This document shows, one piece after another, positions 24,948 through 39,900 of a DNA stretch of 64,000 bases. Below the pieces are notes generated by a model. It was not told the origin of the DNA, searched no databases, and saw only the letters and a list, made by a program, of their open reading frames with translations. The first letter of the stretch is position 1; each line of letters begins with the position of its first letter. Location of the stretch: assembly GCF_914767665.1 (NCBI RefSeq), contig NC_059508.1, forward strand, positions 3,968,001-4,032,000, given 5' to 3'. The position numbers and the translations under genes are program-made. Origin of the DNA: Harmonia axyridis. Lineage: Eukaryota; Arthropoda; Insecta; Coleoptera; Coccinellidae.

Positions 24948-27900
24948 ATGAAAGTTGACAGAGCCCGCCTCAAGAAGTTCTCTTCTGAGGTGCCTGCTGA
25001 GTGTTACCAAATAATAGAGCATTTGCAAACATGTACCAGACCTGAGTTGTTAGATGAATTATCAAAAATCCATACATGGACTTTTGGTAAATGTGAGTTG
25101 TATCATTGGGCGCCAGTCTTGGATATTTTTGATAGAATCCTAGAAGAAGCATGTGAACCAGAAGTGCAAAATAAGTGGATGTTATTTTGTGATATACATT
25201 ACTCTCCAGAAGTAAGTACGAATATTGAAAAAATATATAATAAGGCTGCAAGTATATTAATTTTTCATATCCTTGAACAAAATATGTAGAATTTCATCTT
25301 AATAAGACGAATTTAAAGGGAATTCCTTTTTGACTTTTCAGTATCGGTGGGAATAACTTTCTGAAAACTGTGAAATGTTGTGTAATAAAGACCATCAATT
25401 CTTACTGAAAATTATAGTTCGAAAAATTAATTCAAGAAACATTAAATACAGAATGTTTAATCATCAACAAAGAAAATCGAAATTAAAAGATTATTATATA
25501 CAATTTGAGTCTTGTTCAACATGAACTATATGCAACAGTTATTATAAGCACATAATAAAGTGATATTTTGGTAAATATCTTCTGGAAAAACTATTATAAC
25601 CTTCAAATTATCAATCGTTGCGCATTCAAGCAGTTTTTGTGATACTTTCCAATTAGTCTTATAAGAAAGCAATTCGATTCATATGATTCAACAATTTACT
25701 AAGTGAGAATTTCAGAGAATAAAAATATTTCAGCATTTACTGCTTTTCACCTTATCTTCAGATAACAACTGTTATCTGCATTTTCTACCTTTGAAAATAT
25801 GGGTTATTATTATTGTGAACAGATCTTTTTTTAAATTAAAGTCTCAAAAAAATTTGTTTCAGCAATTGCTTTATGATTTATTATTTCATTTGGAAATCCT
25901 TATCTTATTTTTTGAATTTTTGAAATTCTGATCCATTGCTTTCTGAAAGGAAAAACTAAAACATAATTATCTTAAAACATCCAGAGTATCAAAGATAAAA
26001 TTACAAACTTCAATTTATGATTTTTTTATTAAATCTTCACATTGGATTTGAATAATTAAATATTTATTCTCCTTAATAATATTTATTTATTCTTTTTTTT
26101 ATTTTACTATAATATCCTTAAATTTTTAAAACTATTGATTTTATATATTATGTGAAATGTTTCTTTCGGTTTAAATTTCTTTTTTTAAGGTTTTATTTTT
26201 TCTGGTAATATTCCTTTCAATTCAACTTGTTTAAACAATTGTCTTCAGTATCTTTTTCCTTTATAGGATCGAAATTTGCTACTATGGATTTTGCATTTCT
26301 CAACCCTATTGATAGAACATTCATTCTCGCGCCATTTATACAACTCTATGGGGCACCTATTAGCTCTGCTGCAGGCACACGATATGTCCATTGTATTAGG
26401 TGTTTTAAATTTGTTGTATATGTTCTCTAAAAGAAGTAACTTCATCACCAGACTCAAGACGGAGGAGAAAGTTTTCCTCACATCTAGATTATATAATTTA
26501 GCTGAGGTGAGTTCGGCAACACTTTGAGATGATTAGATGATTTCCAATTATCTGAAATTCGTTTTCAGAACTGGGGAGGTAAGGAAAATGGTTTTGGACT
26601 GGCAGAATGTTGTGATGAAGATAAACCAGTTGCTCCCTCAGCTACAACTCTACATATAGAGTTTCATAAAGATGATATGGAAGTGAAACATCCTAAAGAT
26701 ACAAGACTTACCTCAAACATAATACACATAGAGCATGTTGACAAATTGCATAAGACACCTGCTGAAATAATGAAATCTTTAGTGTCCATGTATAATATTC
26801 CAGAAGACAAAGAGGTAAGAATCTGATTTTCATTATCTTTGATGGTTTCAATCTTGTCAAAAGATTTTAGAAAAATGTTGTTTGAGTTTAAACATTTTAG
26901 TCTCCCATAAATATTTATATGTTTTGGCTATTTTAGACATTTTGTCTCAATTTATAATTCATTTCAGTAGATCAAAATGTGTATACACTGAATAAGGTAA
27001 AAACACCTATTGATGGTTGGAATAGTTCAATCATTGTAGGTATACATATTACATAAAGAAATGAGTAAACTATTAAAGTTTTGTATGCAATGAGTAATAG
27101 CTATTGAAATTAATTAAGCAATAAGGAAACTCAATGGCAGAAATTTTATTCATAGATTCTAACTGCTGATGGCTTATTTAGTTTGAAATATACCAAACAA
27201 TAATGGAAAAATATTTTAACAATTGTGTTCTTATTAATTTTATTGATGCTTGGTATAAATGAATCTAATGTATAAATATCTATATTCAGTATTCTATCTC
27301 CCTCTGATGACAAATTTATGATTTACAGATGTGGCTGTATTGTCATGTCCGTTTGGCCCATCAATTTTCGGAATATCAGAGTCGTTTATTACTTGTCCAA
27401 GCTAGATTACAAGCACTATCAATTCTGATATATTCTAATGCTCTGCAAGATTCGCCACAGAATCTTTTGTACTCTGGCATTTTGGAGGAACTTGTTGAAC
27501 TTATCGAATTGCCTAAACCCCATTTGGTTGAAATTCGATCTGCCGCTCTAAGAACACTGACTGCTATAATACATTTGGATAGGAGCCCACACATTGCCAA
27601 GTATGTAGACTTGATGTACGTACTATGTTTTTTTGTGGTTTTTGTTATTCAGAAAGATCATATTATGTATCATCTTCATCATGTAGGCATGTTTCTGTTT
27701 TTTTTTTGTTTAACTAAATGTGAATCAGAAAAACTTTCTTCAATTTTGCATGAGTTCAGAGGGTACTTGTAATCACCGGTAAAGTTTTATACTTGATTTA
27801 TCTATACAAGAGAGCTCTCGTAGCACATATAATATTCATTCAAACAGTAATAGATATGAATTTGAATCATGTTTATCTAGAAAATTATTGATTCATTTGA

Positions 27901-30900
27901 ATTCTGACTAGATAAATCAATTATTGAAAGTAGTAAACAACTGATCATATTCCATAATATTGTCACTGACTTTATAATATTCTCAATCACATTGTTGCAA
28001 TAAATTATAGGTCAGATCAGTAATTCTAAAAAAAACATTTTTATTCTGAAGGAAACCTGGTTCTCGACTACATAACATTATAGATGTAACTGGAGCAAGT
28101 CAGTATCACGGTTTTTTACCTGTAATGGTTCGTACCTGCATTTCAATTCTTACAAACCAGAATGATGAAAGAATTTTAACACAAGCAGAAGGAATTTTCC
28201 CACGTGCTGAGGTAGATGAGGCTAATGAGCCTGTCGATTTTCATTCAGAGGGCATTCTCAGTATTGCTATGTTGCATAACAATCAATCTAAATTTCCCCT
28301 TGCTTTAGCCACAGCACTGTTTTCATTTTTATACCACTTAGCAAGTTATGAAGCTGGTGGAGAAGCATTGGTAACATGCGGTATGATGGAGTCCCTTCTT
28401 CAAGTAATCAATTGGCATGGTACAGAGTTGGAACATATAACAGTAAGTGATTTAGGCGAATATCTTCTGAGAGGGCAACAAAAGATTTTGTTAAAATGTT
28501 GAAAGAGATTGAAAGTTTCAGTTTATCAATGTTTGTTTACATGATGTTGAATATGTATATTACAGGAGTTCTGTTTTTTATGGAGGTTTTCAGTTTGAAT
28601 TTTTTATTTCATCTTGTGTCAAGCCCAGAACTTGAATCTATTTGTTATCCCTATTGTTTTATTATATATTACACTTTTTGATGTTATTTTTCTTTGATCA
28701 TTACCTGATTAAATTGAAACCATTTTGCAAAGTGTGTTTTACCTTTCATGTAAATATTATATCGGACATGAAGTAATTCTACTGTAGGTTTTTTGAATAC
28801 AAGTGTTATAAAAAAAATCAGTTCATTTAATTATGTGTATACTTATTTATAATCGAACTTAATTTACTACATAAGCAAGTTTTTTACTTTACAACATGTC
28901 TATACAATTAACAAATGAAATTCACATTATAGATTCTGGGATTGTACAAGATACCAAATTATTTTTGAAAGAAACAAGAATCCTCCCCAAAAGAACTTGT
29001 GAAAAATATTTTTCTTGAACTATACTCGAGTGTTTCCCTGTTTGTAAATAATATATTTTCCAGTTTGTTACCCGTGCTGTCAGAGTTATTGATCTTATCA
29101 CTAATATTGATATGCAAGCTTTCCAAACACATGAAGGGCTCCAGAGTTTCATAAATCGCCTTAGTGTAAGTTAATTTGAATTTATTTGTAAATGCTCACA
29201 GTAACTGATCAAAAATTTTTAGGCTGAAGTTAATTTATGCAGAAAAGATCAACTTGTGGAGGTCAAAACAAGGACACAAGATGATGAAGTTGAAGAAGGG
29301 AGTGAAATGGACACAGGAGAATCCATAGTTCAAATGATTAAAAATCATCCTAGAAATCAGGGTAAAACCTGTTTGCCTCAACGCGCTGCCCTCTTGAAAT
29401 CAATGCTGAATTTCCTGAAGAAGGCTTTTCAGGACACCACATTTTATGATAACGTTCGTCATCTTATGGAAGGTCCTTTACCTGATGCATTGAAAAACAT
29501 AATAGCTAATGCAGAATATTATGGGCCATCCTTGTTTCTTCTGGCAACAGATGTGGTAACTGTTTATGTTTATCAAGAACCAGCATTGCTGGGTACCATC
29601 CAAGATAATGGACTAACAGATGTTGTCCTTTATGCATTACTTACGAAAGAAGTTCCTCCTACAAGAGAAGTTTTAGGATCCCTCCCTAATATATTCAGTG
29701 CACTTTGCTTGAATCACAGGGGTTTGACACAATTCACAAAGTTCAAACCATTCGAAACATTCTTCAAAATATTAATTTCCCCAACGTATTTAGCAGCAAT
29801 GAGAAGGAGGCGTAGTTCAGAACCAATGTCTGACACTGCTTGTAATCTGGGAAACGCCATGGACGAATTAATGAGACATCAGCCAAGCCTTAAGGCTGAC
29901 GCTATAGCAGCATTGGTGAAATTGCTTCAAGAATTGGTTAACCTAGGTACTGATCCAAAGTACATATGCTGGAGACCAAGCAGTAAAACTGAAATTTCCC
30001 CTTCAATAAATTGCAGAGTCATAAATAACACTGAAGGTATGTAGAGAAAATGAAGTTATTAAAAACATTAAATTTTTTTTTGTATAGGTTCGTCTGATGA
30101 AGATGACGATGAAGAAGAAGAAGCTTCAACCTCTTCTCAGAATGCTGAAGCTCATACACAGAATAGCGAAAGACAACCAATAGCTTTGATAGACTATATT
30201 CTCAATGTTATGAAATTCGTTGATGCTATTTTGAGCAACAACTCAACTGATGATCACTGCAAAGAATTCATACAACAGGGAGGTCTACCGTATCTATTGG
30301 GACTGCTTAGGCTTCCTAATTTACCTGTAGATTACCCCGCTACTAATACAGCTCAAGCTGTGGCAACAGTGTGCAAGAGTATTCTTAACTTAGCCCATGA
30401 TTGTTCTCTGTTCAAAGAAGGGTTGCATCAATTGGCTGAGGTTTTACTTCTTATGAAACCACTTTTCTCCAAGACAGAAGTACCTGGAGGGTCTAAGTTA
30501 TTGATGGAATTGGCAAGCGCTCCAAATGCAGATAATGCGTTCAGTACAGCTACTGATACTCCTCTTCTCCATGGAATGAGTGCAGCTCACGGATATGTAA
30601 TAATGTTTGTACATATTTGCCGAACTGGTGAGTAAGGCCTTATTAATTAACTGATAGTTGTCTAATTACCCCGTTGTTATTTCTTTCAGGCCAAAATGAC
30701 ATTCGAAGTTTGTCATTGCAACAATGGGGAACTCAAGACGGGATACGTGTCTTGAGAGGATTATCTGAATTGTACACCTCCCTTGTATGGGAAAGTACTC
30801 TTCTTCTGGCATATTGTAGTGAGGATTTAATGCCCTCATACTGTAATATACCAAGAGAAGACACAGAAAAGTTGTACAATTTCTTTGCCATGGTAAATTG

Positions 30901-33900
30901 ATTTTTAATAAAATGAGAGTGCGTTTGCTGAAATCTTTCATGGCCGGACTGTTCAACACAGTCCAAAAATTCTGGCTTTCTAGCTATGGTTTATCTGACT
31001 GTTCGCTTATAACTCTGGAAGGCAAATTCTGATGTTCCTAGATTATAGATTGTTCATTGGATTTCTCCCAACCGATTGTTGTTGTCCAGATATGCTATTG
31101 TATACCCTTTGTTCATTAGGTGGGGTCAGGATAGGCAGTACAGTGCATCCCATTTTGGGTGAGACAGCCAGGTTTCTCGCTTGTTATTTAGGATAGAGCC
31201 TTTGGGGTTTTCACGTTCCTGTCCTACTTTTTCGTGAAACTCAAGTTGGTCTAATCAGATTTTGCATAACTGTTTCCGTTCAAGAGATACAGGGTGATTT
31301 TGGAAATTGATACTTTTCGGACACCTCCTTTATCTCCGAAGTTATTAGAAATAATGCTGAGGTGAAAACTACGTCTGAATCAGAATTCTGCGTAGAATCC
31401 AGTGGCGTAATCAATATTTTTTTTCGGGGTATGGTTTTGAAGATTCAAAACAAACCTATATTTTTTTTAATGGAACACCCTATATATCATTACTTCGTTG
31501 AATTCGTTATTTTTTTCCCTTCAACATGATGTATAATACTATGTACGTAGAATGTTCAGAAATGTTGATAAGCACTAAAACATCAAATAATGATGATTTT
31601 TTGTTAGTGGACAATGGATTTCCCATATAAAAGAAGAATCAATAATAATAACAATAATTCATAGCGATGACAGCTAGATCAGATTGGTTTTTTTTCCTCC
31701 AATGCCTACTTGATAAAACAATGCTCCCAAATGCATAGAAGCCATAATAACAACAAGGATGTTTGTATCATCAATGGCCTTCTACTTTTAAATATCGAAA
31801 GTAATAATCCCCTTATCGAAACATAGAAAATTCATGCCCATTTACAAAAAATCATCATTATTTGATGTTTTAGTGTTTTTTTAACATTTCTGAACATCCT
31901 ACCTACATAGTATCATACATCATTTTGAAGGGAAAAAAATAACGAATTCAACGAAGTAATGATATATAGGGTGTTCCATTAAAAAAAATATAGGTTTGTG
32001 TTGAATCTTCAAAACCATACCCCGAAAAAAAATTTTGAGTACGCCACTGGATTCTACGCAGAATTCTGATTCAGACGTAGTTTTCAGCTCAGCATTATTT
32101 CTAATAACTTCGGAGATAAAGGAGGGGTCCGAAAAGTATCAATTTCCAAAATCACCCTGTATCTCTTGAACGGAAACAGTTATGCAAAATCTGATTAGAC
32201 CAACTTGAGTTTCACGAAAAAGTAGGACAGGAACGTGAAAACTGCAAGGCTCTATCTTAAATAACAAGCGAGAAACCTGGCAGTCTCACCCAAAATGGGA
32301 TGCACTGTACATCTCTTCCACTTTTTGCTTCAGCAATGAGGGATAAATCACCTACAATCACCACAGCTAATGCAGAAAGTATGAATACCTGTTCCATATC
32401 AGTTTGGAGAAATCCAGTATTGACTTAAAATCTACAACCTCTGAAAATGCTTCCCACAGTTGTAGGCGAATCGCCTGGAGAAAAACCTGTTGAAAAAAGT
32501 TTTTTTTTAATTCAAAATGTGTATTGATTTTTTTCATCTTTGCAGTGTGATATGGCTAATCCCGGAGAAGGTCCTTCCACCTCTTCTATAGATACTCTGA
32601 CCAAAAGTAACGGTCCTGCCATAGCTGATTCTGGATCAGAGGCAGGCTCTGCAAAGCCTAATCCTAATGTCAAGCTAATCAAGCCTCTTCTTGCATCCTC
32701 ATCTAGGTTAGGACGAGCTTTAGCTGAATTATTTGGAATTCTTGTTAAATTATGCGTTGGCAGTCCGGTACGCCAAAGGAGAGGCCAAAATGTTGTTGCT
32801 ACTCCTCCTAGCCCATCTCCATTTGCAAGAAACGTTGCCACTGCATTGGGCCTATTACTTTGCGATGGATTGGATTGGGAAAAACTTCAACATTGTCCCA
32901 CCCCAAAATGTAGATTGACTTTCTTGATCTGTAGCGTTGGATTTACCAGTCCCATGCTCTTTGACGAGAAAAGATATCCATATCATCTTCTTCTCAAGAA
33001 GTTTGTTGAATGTGGAGGTCTAGATGCTTTTTTTAAGACTTTCAGATGGGCATTGAGTGCTGGTGGTACTATTCCTATTGAACAAGGATTAGAAGATCCA
33101 AATTTACCTGAAGGCAAGTTCAAATTGAATAACATTTCAGAAACAGCAAATCAGTCACTATTTATTTTTCAGTATTTTTTTTAAATTGAAGTATATAAAT
33201 ATGAGCTTCTTTTTATGCCATGTTTATGTAAATCTTGTTTTAGTGTTTCAAACATCAAAATATTTTCAATGATCTACTTCAATATTCTCCAGAAATTCAA
33301 TTTTATATTTATATTCAATCGACTAAAAGCTAATGCATTAAATTTTTAATTTGATTTTTGAAAAGAGAAAGAACTAGATCAGGGCCATATCAAAAGAATA
33401 CAGAGGTTTGATGAATTTTCGCCTTGGAATTTGTTTTGGTGGTGTAAATTACACTAGTTCTATATACGAAAATCTCGACAATTTTGTTTTCTTGTACTCC
33501 GCATAACTCTAAAAGAATTCTTTATGCACTTCTAGAGTACGCAACCCACAATAGTAGAAAAATCTATCACTTTTATTATATTTTTCGGCTCAGTAGAAGG
33601 CGCCATTCTGAAGTTTGTTGACTGGTTTGCTTGTAAAACTTGTAAATCCATATCTGGTTACCAGTTTTCCCAATACTCATTATCTCCTATATTTTAATAT
33701 TGTAATAACTCAATTCGTTTGGATATTGATATGCTAATTTCGATTTTGATAGGAACTGGAGGATTTCTGGATGCATGGTTGATGCTTCTTGAGAAAATGG
33801 TCAACCCCAAAGCTGTACTAGAATCACCACATGTGGTGTCAAACCGTGGATCTGAACACCCTGTACACGGTTGGCATTTCGATCCCCTGAAATATTTGAT

Positions 33901-36900
33901 CACCATTCACAAATTGGCTTTTGAGAGTTGTATGTTATTATGGGGTAGAACGCCATTACCCACATACGGTACAAGAATGACCGAGTCTATGCTGACAATT
34001 TTCAAGCATATTCTACGTGGAGAAAAAATAATAAAAGAAAAAATGAAGGATGGTACTTTAGGACCTTTAACGAGTAATACTATGTCTGATAAAGATTTCC
34101 CCGATAATTTGAAACAGTTGATGGATATGGGATTCAGTAGGGAGCATGCATTGGAAGCTCTAGTTCATACAAACAACTTAGAGCAAGCAACAGATTACCT
34201 GCTTACCCATCCTCCAGACCAAGAATTCAACCGTATATATGAACTTATTGGTAGTGTTGTTGAAAATCTGTCAACTACTCTTGGTGGTGCGCCATTAGCT
34301 GAAAGTCTCATTGATCAATTCAGTAAAGATTGCATTAAAGTTTGTCTATTTATCATCAAACATATACCAGACTGTGTTCATAAAGTGTGTGAGCTCTTGG
34401 TAACAGTCATGAAAAGAAATGGAAAACCATATAGGGATCAGTTGTACGAATTGATTGTTGAGGAAATCTACAGGATCTCTGTTAAAATCTCAACGTTGCA
34501 CCTTGATTTCATCATTTGTGTTGATTTGAATACAACCAACCAATTATCCAAGTTATGTCATTTGTATATTCTCTTCTTAGAAATGTCAACCTATTTTGAG
34601 ATGAGAATATCTTGTGCTGGAGCTGCTTTCAAGAAAAGAGATTTACTTCCAGCTCTCATAAACCTTGTATCGAGAACTGAAATAGCAATGACCAATCATA
34701 ATGTTGGAGCTGGATTTAAATGGCTCTCACCTGTTATCCTGATGATCGATGAGTTATCAAAAATTTCCATACTCTGCGATAGAAAAGATATGATGCATTC
34801 GAATACAAGTAGGGTATGGCGATGGTTCGATTTGGTTACAGGCAAATGGTCTCCTTATTCGTCTAGTAATAATAAAACCATCAATGACGCGTATTGGGCT
34901 GGCGAACACAGTGTGAAAGTCAGTTGTGGACGGAGAAGATACACAGTGACATTTGCTAACATGCTTCAGATAAATGATGAGAGTGGCAATAACCGACCCA
35001 TAGCTATGACCATTGTTTACTTGAACCATCCTAGTTTTATGGATATAACTAAACCTCCGCCACCAGATGCTAGAGGTGAGAAAGATGGAAATACTGCACG
35101 TTTTGAGGAAATGGATAAAGCCCAGAAAATATGCATGCTCCTAGCTTGTGTTAAGTTGTTGCAATTGCCCATCGATCGTGAAGTTATTCACTCTGTACTT
35201 CAAACATGCGTCCGACTGACGAGAAGTTTCGAAATGGCGAAGATATTTGTGGAAGAAGGGGGTGTGAAAGCTCTACTAGCAATGAAATATATGGCTGATT
35301 TTATGGGTTTCGGTATACTAGCAACAATACTGATCAAACATTGCCTGGAAGAACCTAACATTTTAGCCTATGCAATGGAGAAGATTATCAGAGGTAGGAC
35401 AATATCTACAATACCTCCTCCCTATAAAGAGTTAATATACTTCACCAGGCAAGTTGGAGGTGCCATTACAAGAGATCCAGCAACATTTAGTGATGTTTGC
35501 AGAACAATTTTGAGATTAGATACCTCAACTTACAGAAATGATGAAATCGATCCTAGATTGATCGTTAGATGTGAACCAGCTGTTAGGAGTAAACCCCCAG
35601 TACTGGAATCTAGAGTGGCTAATGAAGTACTAAGTGATCTACTGAATGCTCTTAGAAAACCATTGGAAGTAGACACTAGCCCTCCTCCACCCCCTCCACA
35701 TTGCAGCAAAGTATCTATAGCTACTCAAACGTCTGAAGATGTGAATGAAGACAGTTCATCGTCATCTTCTCCATCTATTCAAACCGAGAGTAACACTGAA
35801 GCAAAGACGGATAGTAATAGACAGAAACCCATGCTTTCCAAATATGTGATTTTGAAGATTTTAGCAGATGCCGTAGTTTCTTATCATCCGGTAGCAAAAC
35901 TTGTTACCGAATTTCACTATTGTGATAATACCAGTGTTCTTGCATTTTTGTTTGACAAAATATTACCGGAAACACCCAATCTGTCCGATTCTGAAAGTTC
36001 TTCTATGTGCCGCATGCTTATAGCATCTCTTGCTTCATCCAACCATTCACCTGAAGCCCAACAAACGCTGGTTATGGAGGTAAAATCCGCTTTGGCGCGA
36101 GCGCTCTCCTTACAGGAATCTGCAGAAAAGCATGCACAAATACAGAGCTTGTGTGGAATTATATCTACTATGATAGAAAATTGCCCACCACAATCAAAAG
36201 TTAGGCCACAGATAAATAATATAGTGAGATTGCTAATCAGAAAAGGGATATTTAATGATCTGGCAAGGGTTCCATTATACATGGATCTGTCTTCACCCCA
36301 TCTCGCTTACACTGGAAACGCTTGCTTGAAGCCTTTGGAAGCATTATCACGAATAGTTAATCAGCCGGTGCCATTCCATATGCAATCAAAGAAAAAAACT
36401 CAGCAACCTCTGGAAGAAGGACCTGGTTTTCAGCTTGATAACACATCGAACGAAGACACTATTGCCCAAGGTGAAGAAGCAATAGATGACACTGAAAACA
36501 CAGAACATGACATTTCTTCGACATTGGACACAACCAACGCTGAAGAAACTGCCGAAGAAGATAATGTACTTGAACAAATAATGGGACAATTACTAGATCC
36601 AGGAAACACCAATAATACGACATCTAATAGAAATCATAGCTTGGAAATCGATAACCATGGTAACATCAACTTTGAAACTGAAAGAGATGCTACGGTTAGT
36701 TTCCATATTCAGCACAATATTGTCAAATTCTAACAATTTCTCATTTCAGGAGGAAATGATGAGCACTGATTCTGGTGATTCTGATTCAAATACTTCAGAT
36801 CAAGGTGGTGATGATGATAACGACGACAATGAAGTGGATGATGAAATTATAGATGACTCTGAAAATAATTTTGCTAACAGCTACAACGATGAGAGCATCG

Positions 36901-39900
36901 AAGAGAGAAGAAGAGGTAGTATTGTATATTCGAAAAGGCAACTAAAAAATTGATCTCATTCATTTTAATATTATAGGTTCTCATGGAGAAGGAAATGAGG
37001 ACGACATCTTGATGATACATTATGCTAATGTCGATGAAGATGTCCTTCCAAGAGTCAGATGGAATGAAAACGGATTTACTGTTCCAATATTTGATGAGGC
37101 CAATTCTAACACTGAACACTCGGGTAAGATTTCATTTGATTATTACAGTGCACACTCTTAATCTGATCTAGTTTGATCTAGTTCTCGCCCTACTACTTCT
37201 GGGATTAAACTTTTTTTTAATTGTTTTAGATATCATTTCTTTCATGGTGTTTTTTTTTGTAGAAATTCTTTTTTTAATGTTAGTTCATTAGGACTTCTTC
37301 AATCAAGTTCAATCCACTATTATGCAAATTAATTTGATATTAAATTATTTTTTCCAGTTTCTCTTATTCACCCATTATTAATTGGACGTGTTAATGAACT
37401 GAATCAGCAGTCCATATTTGCGAGAAACACACGAACAAACAGGGCAAGGCGTTACCAGTATTTATTCAATCCAAGAAATCCAACTCCACCTATCATACTA
37501 CAGCGGTGAGTGATTCATATTTTACTTTTTAAGATAACTGAAATAAGGATATTTTCTCAATCATAATATGTTTCAAGTTATTATTTTTTATTTTATCATT
37601 ATTTTTCAATGGACTTGTAAGAATGATCTTTTCAGGCTACTTGGACCACATGATCCACACATCGCTCTAGGTGCAGCCGATTTGAGACAAGAAATAAGAG
37701 AATCTCCTCGTGTCATCATGATGGACAACTTTGGATTTCTTCCAACCCATGAAGAACAGATTGATCTTGTTGATAATTCTGGATATCTATTTGGTTCAAC
37801 TTTGGCTGCAACTTTAAGTCATATTCCCCCTGTACTTTATTGGTGGAACATAGAAGCAAGAATATTGGACATGGAATCTGTTTACGACACTTCACTGTTT
37901 ATTTGTAATCAGTTGTTGCCACCTTTGATCAAGTACAGAAATGCTGAGATGCTTGATAAGAAAAAGAATGAAGAACAAACTACTCAATCAAGAAAGCACA
38001 AACTTACAATTCATAATGTAGACTCCGAACAAAGCAGCGAAGAAACTAGAGATCCCTCTGAAGGTAGAGTTGTTAGAAGAAGAAATGATGAAGAATTAGA
38101 TGGGGTTCCAATAGAGGAAGATGATGAATCGACAAATCCTAATATCTCAACTGCTCAGTTCATAAGGAATATCGTGTCAGAGTTTTCAAGTGCAGCTAAT
38201 GTTGCTTTGCGCAATACAATTGCGCCTAATCCTTTCAATCCAGAACCTGAGCCTCCTGCAATTAGTTCAGGTTCTGCTAGAACCACTCCACCTAATACAG
38301 CTAGTAGTAACTCAGGTATATTTTTTTCATAAATCTTCAAGTTTTCTGGAATTTATTGCGTAATGTTTCATACCAGGTTCAGCAACAAGAGATTCATCTA
38401 CAGATCCAGAAAATGATCAAGAGGGCGACTCACCATTCAGTCAAATTGATAATAATATCAGACACATGTATTTCGAAACGCCTTCATCCCAGCCTCCAGC
38501 TCGTGAAAATGTTGCTACTCTGATGGTCAATCCAACTCAGAGTACTCAAACAGGACAAAGCACTCCAACAGAATCAAGTAGTGCTGTTGTGTTGAGTGAA
38601 CCTGGCCCTAGCTCAATGAACACTGAAGATGTTCCAGAAGGTGAATAGTTTTGAATCTACTTCAAGAAAAAAATTACCATCCTCATATTTTCAGGTGTTG
38701 ATCCTTCTTTCTTGGCCGCTATTCCCCCTGAAATGCGTAGAGAAGTGATAGAACAACATAGGTTGTTGAATTTCCAGCAACGGTTTGCTAGAGCTTCACA
38801 ATCACAGTCAACATCCGGTGAACAGAGTGCGGAGCTTCCTGTCGAAGTAAACTCAGAATTTTTAGCCGCATTACCACCATCACTCCAAGAGGAAGTACTT
38901 AACCAACAGAGGCTTGAACAACAGAGACAAGCTGCTTCAAATGCAAATCCAAATGAACCTGTTGATGCAGGTGCATTTTTCGAAACTCTTCAGCCATCAT
39001 TAAGGCAGATGGTAGGGGTTATATTTAGTCTCAATTCAATTTCTCCTATCATGGATGTTTTGTCTTCATAAAAAAAAATGGTGTTCCTCAGGCCGCGGTT
39101 TTAGGGACAAATTTTTTAAAATGCAATTCCAGTTAACTATGCAACATAGTTTTTTTTTTTTAATTTAGTGGGGTTGATATACTGATTCTTGTTTTTTTTT
39201 TTTTGCTGACTGCATAGACTGTTGTGCTCATGGGAATTGATTCCTACTATTATACATAAAAGAACTAGATTATAGACATCAGTGATTATTACAAGCTTAA
39301 AATTATCTTTATCCATTTTAGATCCTGTCTGATATGGAAGACTCACAGATATCAGCATTGCCACCAGATCTTGCTGCTGAAGCTCAAAATCTGCGAAGAG
39401 ATCTCGAAGCAAGGAACCGTCAGTTGGTTCAAGAGCGTTTTCTGCATAACAATCTCACAACTATTATAAGACATTCCGCTAGAGGTAGGATTAGTGGAAG
39501 GCCCTTTATGCCACCTCAGCGTTCTCAGTGGGCAACTTGGGGCAGAGATATCCTGAACATGAATAGTAGTGGACAGTCTGGTTCGAATGCCAACATGAAA
39601 ATAAGAGGAAGGCAACTCCTTGATCATGAAGGGCTTGCTTGTCTCCTTGTACTACTGTTCACCGATGATGCTCAGCTCAACAAATTGAGACTCCACAGGT
39701 AATATTTTTCTTTTAATTATCGATTTTTGTTTTTCACTAGAAATTATTCTTGAAGATACTTGTCAAGGCGTGATTGTTTGTGTTGAATATTTTATAATGA
39801 ATCAATTTTTAGGGTCATAAGGAATTTATGTTTCCATGGACCTACAAGAGAATGGATAGTAAGTGCTCTCTTGTCTGTGGTTGATAGAAGTGTTCATACA

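Noticed and set aside
32327..32428. Possible extra HUWE1 exon (open frame starting FASAMRDKS)
   Set aside because: Exons 30690-30892 and 32546-33113 join directly in phase 0 with good splice sites. The extra frame has no conserved sequence and ends in a stop.
33719..33752. Methionine codons at the start of the 1004-codon frame as a gene start
   Set aside because: These lie in the intron before the acceptor at 33752. The homologous reading starts GTGGFLDAWL and continues from the previous exon.
35917..36282. 121-codon minus-strand frame within HUWE1
   Set aside because: Antisense of a large conserved HUWE1 exon. No independent motif.
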